Shown: positions 5,300 through 6,741 of the stretch, one piece after another
Layout: the number at the start of each line of letters is the position of its first letter
How positions within the stretch are numbered: position 1 is the stretch's first letter
Origin: an uncultured Clostridia bacterium
GTDB taxonomy: Bacteria > Bacillota > Clostridia > Christensenellales > UBA3700
DNA: 6,741 bases
NCBI GenBank assembly: GCA_947176975.1
Contig: CAMWSW010000049.1
Coordinates: forward strand, 1-6,741
Direction of reading: 5' to 3'
Program-made: the position numbers and the translations under genes
Notes under the pieces: model-generated
Told to the model about the DNA's origin: nothing
The model's database searches: none
The model's input: only the letters and a program-made list of their open reading frames with translations

Positions 5300-5304
5300 A
5301 AAGA

Positions 5305-6741
5305 CTAACGTCTGATTCTCTTTTGGATCGCTTTGCCAACTCCGATTGCAAAGGCGATTGTAATTGCCACTGCGCAGAAGATTGAAATCATTGCAATATA
5401 ATCTTTTTGTTTTTGCGTAGACTCAATAGCCATATCGGTGTTGTCAGCGTTTGCATAGCCGTCTTCGTAGATACCTACTTGAGCGCTTGCGCTATTGTTG
5501 ATGACAGGAGCCTCTTGCTTTTCTTGAGTAACAACGTTTTGCGTTGACTCTTGTTTTGCCGGATCTTTCTTTGCAGGCTCTTTTTCAACTTTGTCAAAGA
5601 TAGAAGCGTCGATAATCTTAATCATGAAGTTGAAATCCTTCAAGTTGTCATCGATATAGTACTTGTCGTCCAAAGATTCGCCGTTGGCGTCTGTCTTCGG
5701 CAAGGAGATTTTTACTCTATAGAAGTCTGCAGGAGCCTTGGTAATGTCCGCAACTTCCTTGATATATCCTTGCTCGATAACATCTCCCGTGTTCGGGTCT
5801 TTCCTGATGCCGTATTCATAGAACTTAACGTCGAGTTTCTCATACGCGCCGTTGGAGCGGGTAAATCCGATTTCCAAATTGCGATTTGCGATATTCTTGG
5901 TATCAAGACCCGTGAACTGTCCTTTCTCGTATACCAATCTGTCGATAGGAGCGAGAGTAACTTTGATTTTACCTTCAGTAACGTTCTTAATCACGTAATT
6001 GGTCAAGACGGTATCTGTGTCGACCGTGATAACATAGCCCTCGGCGCTCGTAGGCAACATTTCATACGTGCCGTCGTAGCCTTCAGGTTTGACGACGTAA
6101 ATGTAAGGAGTGATGTCCTCTTCTTGACCCGTAATCATACCGCTTTGCGTATACTTGAACGTAGGCAACGCTACGCCGTAAATCTTATCAGCAGCATTAG
6201 CGATTACGATACTGATTTCTGCCTTCTCGATTGAGCCGACTGCCCCCTCTATTTTATTGTCAATAATCTTTGTATCGTCCGTACAAGATACGTCGATGAT
6301 GAGCGCAATTTCGTCGCCTGCATTGACGCTGGCATATTTGACAGAATTGATCGTAACGTCGCCGTCGATACCGTTTTCAGCTATGAACGCATCTTTATCT
6401 TTCAGTGTAACAGTTCCTGTAAACGCATCTGTTCCGTTAAAAATCTTGGAAGCGCCAGTGATAGTGATATCGTTGAAAGTAATCTCAACGGTTTCAAGTG
6501 TGACGTTGACGGTTACCGTCTGATTCCAAAGAGCATTGACCGGAACCATCTTATAAGGCGGTTGAGTTTCTTTGTGGTCATAGGTATTAGATACCGCATT
6601 GAATCTCACTTTAGCGCCGTTTTTCTTTACAACGAGATGCTCTTGACTTTCGTCATATACCATCCAAGTCTTTCCGCCGTCAAGGCTGTATCTGATTTCG
6701 CCGCCCGACGCGCCAAACGTAGCAGTAGGCTTGAAGTATAC
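5305..6741 (-). CDS. C-terminal part of a membrane-anchored surface protein with YDG/MBG-like domains
   Basis: The frame stays open to the window edge, so the gene is partial: 478 residues are visible, and the ATG at 6663 is internal. The visible part opens with GGEIRYSLDGGKTW, a beta-rich motif of extracellular repeat proteins. A YDG-like domain (about 86-176: ITITGASKIFNGTDAFTGTV ... SVNAGD) follows. Next is an MBG-like domain (about 176-272: ISIVIANAADKIYGVALPTF ... LTNYVIKNVTEGKIKV), then an unassigned domain to about 380. A Lys/Glu/Pro/Gln-rich linker (KVEKEPAKKDPAKQES) leads to one hydrophobic segment (about 448-472) and the basic tail KAIQKRIRR. There is no LPXTG sorting motif, so it is probably anchored directly in the cytoplasmic membrane with its bulk outside. 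The signal peptide should lie outside the window. Ligand and role are unknown; adhesion or cell-envelope function is only a guess. Confidence 0.75.
   Translation of the reverse strand, partial: VYFKPTATFGASGGEIRYSLDGGKTWMVYDESQEHLVVKKNGAKVRFNAVSNTYDHKETQPPYKMVPVNALWNQTVTVNVTLETVEITFNDITITGASKIFNGTDAFTGTVTLKDKDAFIAENGIDGDVTINSVKYASVNAGDEIALIIDVSCTDDTKIIDNKIEGAVGSIEKAEISIVIANAADKIYGVALPTFKYTQSGMITGQEEDITPYIYVVKPEGYDGTYEMLPTSAEGYVITVDTDTVLTNYVIKNVTEGKIKVTLAPIDRLVYEKGQFTGLDTKNIANRNLEIGFTRSNGAYEKLDVKFYEYGIRKDPNTGDVIEQGYIKEVADITKAPADFYRVKISLPKTDANGESLDDKYYIDDNLKDFNFMIKIIDASIFDKVEKEPAKKDPAKQESTQNVVTQEKQEAPVINNSASAQVGIYEDGYANADNTDMAIESTQKQKDYIAMISIFCAVAITIAFAIGVGKAIQKRIRR

Larger units (their letters stand above)
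4985..5304. other. 320-bp gene-free region between surface protein gene and birA
   Basis: No gene is seen. From the surface protein side it holds the outer arm of the 17-bp inverted repeat, the 12-bp hairpin, an AT-rich stretch in which CAAAAAAT (5160-5167) pairs with ATTTTTTG (5178-5185), the U-tailed terminator, a half copy of the dispersed palindrome, the BirA operator, the birA promoter and the birA ribosome binding site. A TTGACA occurs on the minus strand near 5185-5190, but no matching -10 box follows it. Confidence 0.7.

Noticed and set aside
5551..6234. Plus-strand open frame of 227 codons opposite the surface protein gene
   Set aside because: The minus-strand frame has a coherent domain order, linker and membrane anchor; the opposite frame has no domain signal or ribosome binding site.
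5305..6663. Surface protein gene starting at the ATG at 6663
   Set aside because: The frame continues without a stop to 6741 and encodes GGEIRYSLDGGKTW just upstream, which fits the same protein, so 6663 is an internal Met and the gene is cut by the window.

Overview
The window looks like a chromosomal fragment of an uncultured Clostridia-type Firmicute. The reasons are Gram-positive-style Shine-Dalgarno sites (AGGAG, AGAGGTGA), a birA-bioY biotin regulon, QueH-type queuosine reductase, and a YDG/MBG-type surface protein with a C-terminal membrane anchor. Intergenic palindromic repeats built on GTCATTCT...GAATCT / GAGATTT...GAAATGAC also fit. The taxonomic call is an inference from gene content only. 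Every gene I can support is on the minus strand, so the biological reading order runs from high to low coordinates.

Layout in transcription order. (1) 6741-5305: the 3' part of a large extracellular protein, cut by the window edge. It has a YDG-like domain, an MBG-like domain, an unassigned domain, a polar linker and a C-terminal transmembrane anchor. (2) 5304-4985: a 320-bp gap holding two terminator-like hairpins, a 17-bp perfect inverted repeat that could compete with one of them, a half copy of the dispersed palindrome, and the birA promoter with an overlapping BirA operator. (3) 4984-3427: birA (biotin ligase/repressor) and bioY (biotin transporter S component), overlapping by 14 nt. (4) 3426-3337: another half copy of the dispersed repeat and a strong promoter whose predicted start lies on the next ATG. 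(5) 3336-367: three tightly packed genes. Two are tandem, diverged iron-containing-alcohol-dehydrogenase-fold proteins overlapping by ATGA, followed 4 nt later by queH. (6) 366-1: a 366-bp non-coding tail of nested inverted repeats, a possible bidirectional terminator and a 14-bp palindrome.

How the genes work together. birA and bioY form a feedback unit: biotin-loaded BirA should bind the 10-bp inverted repeat covering the -35 box and shut down its own gene and biotin uptake. No biotin biosynthesis gene is visible here. The three downstream genes form an apparent operon with no obvious shared pathway.

The most unusual item is the dehydrogenase-fold pair. In both proteins all four family metal-ligand positions are replaced and the nucleotide-binding motifs are eroded. 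They are probably not metal-dependent alcohol dehydrogenases and may be a pseudoenzyme or repurposed pair acting together.
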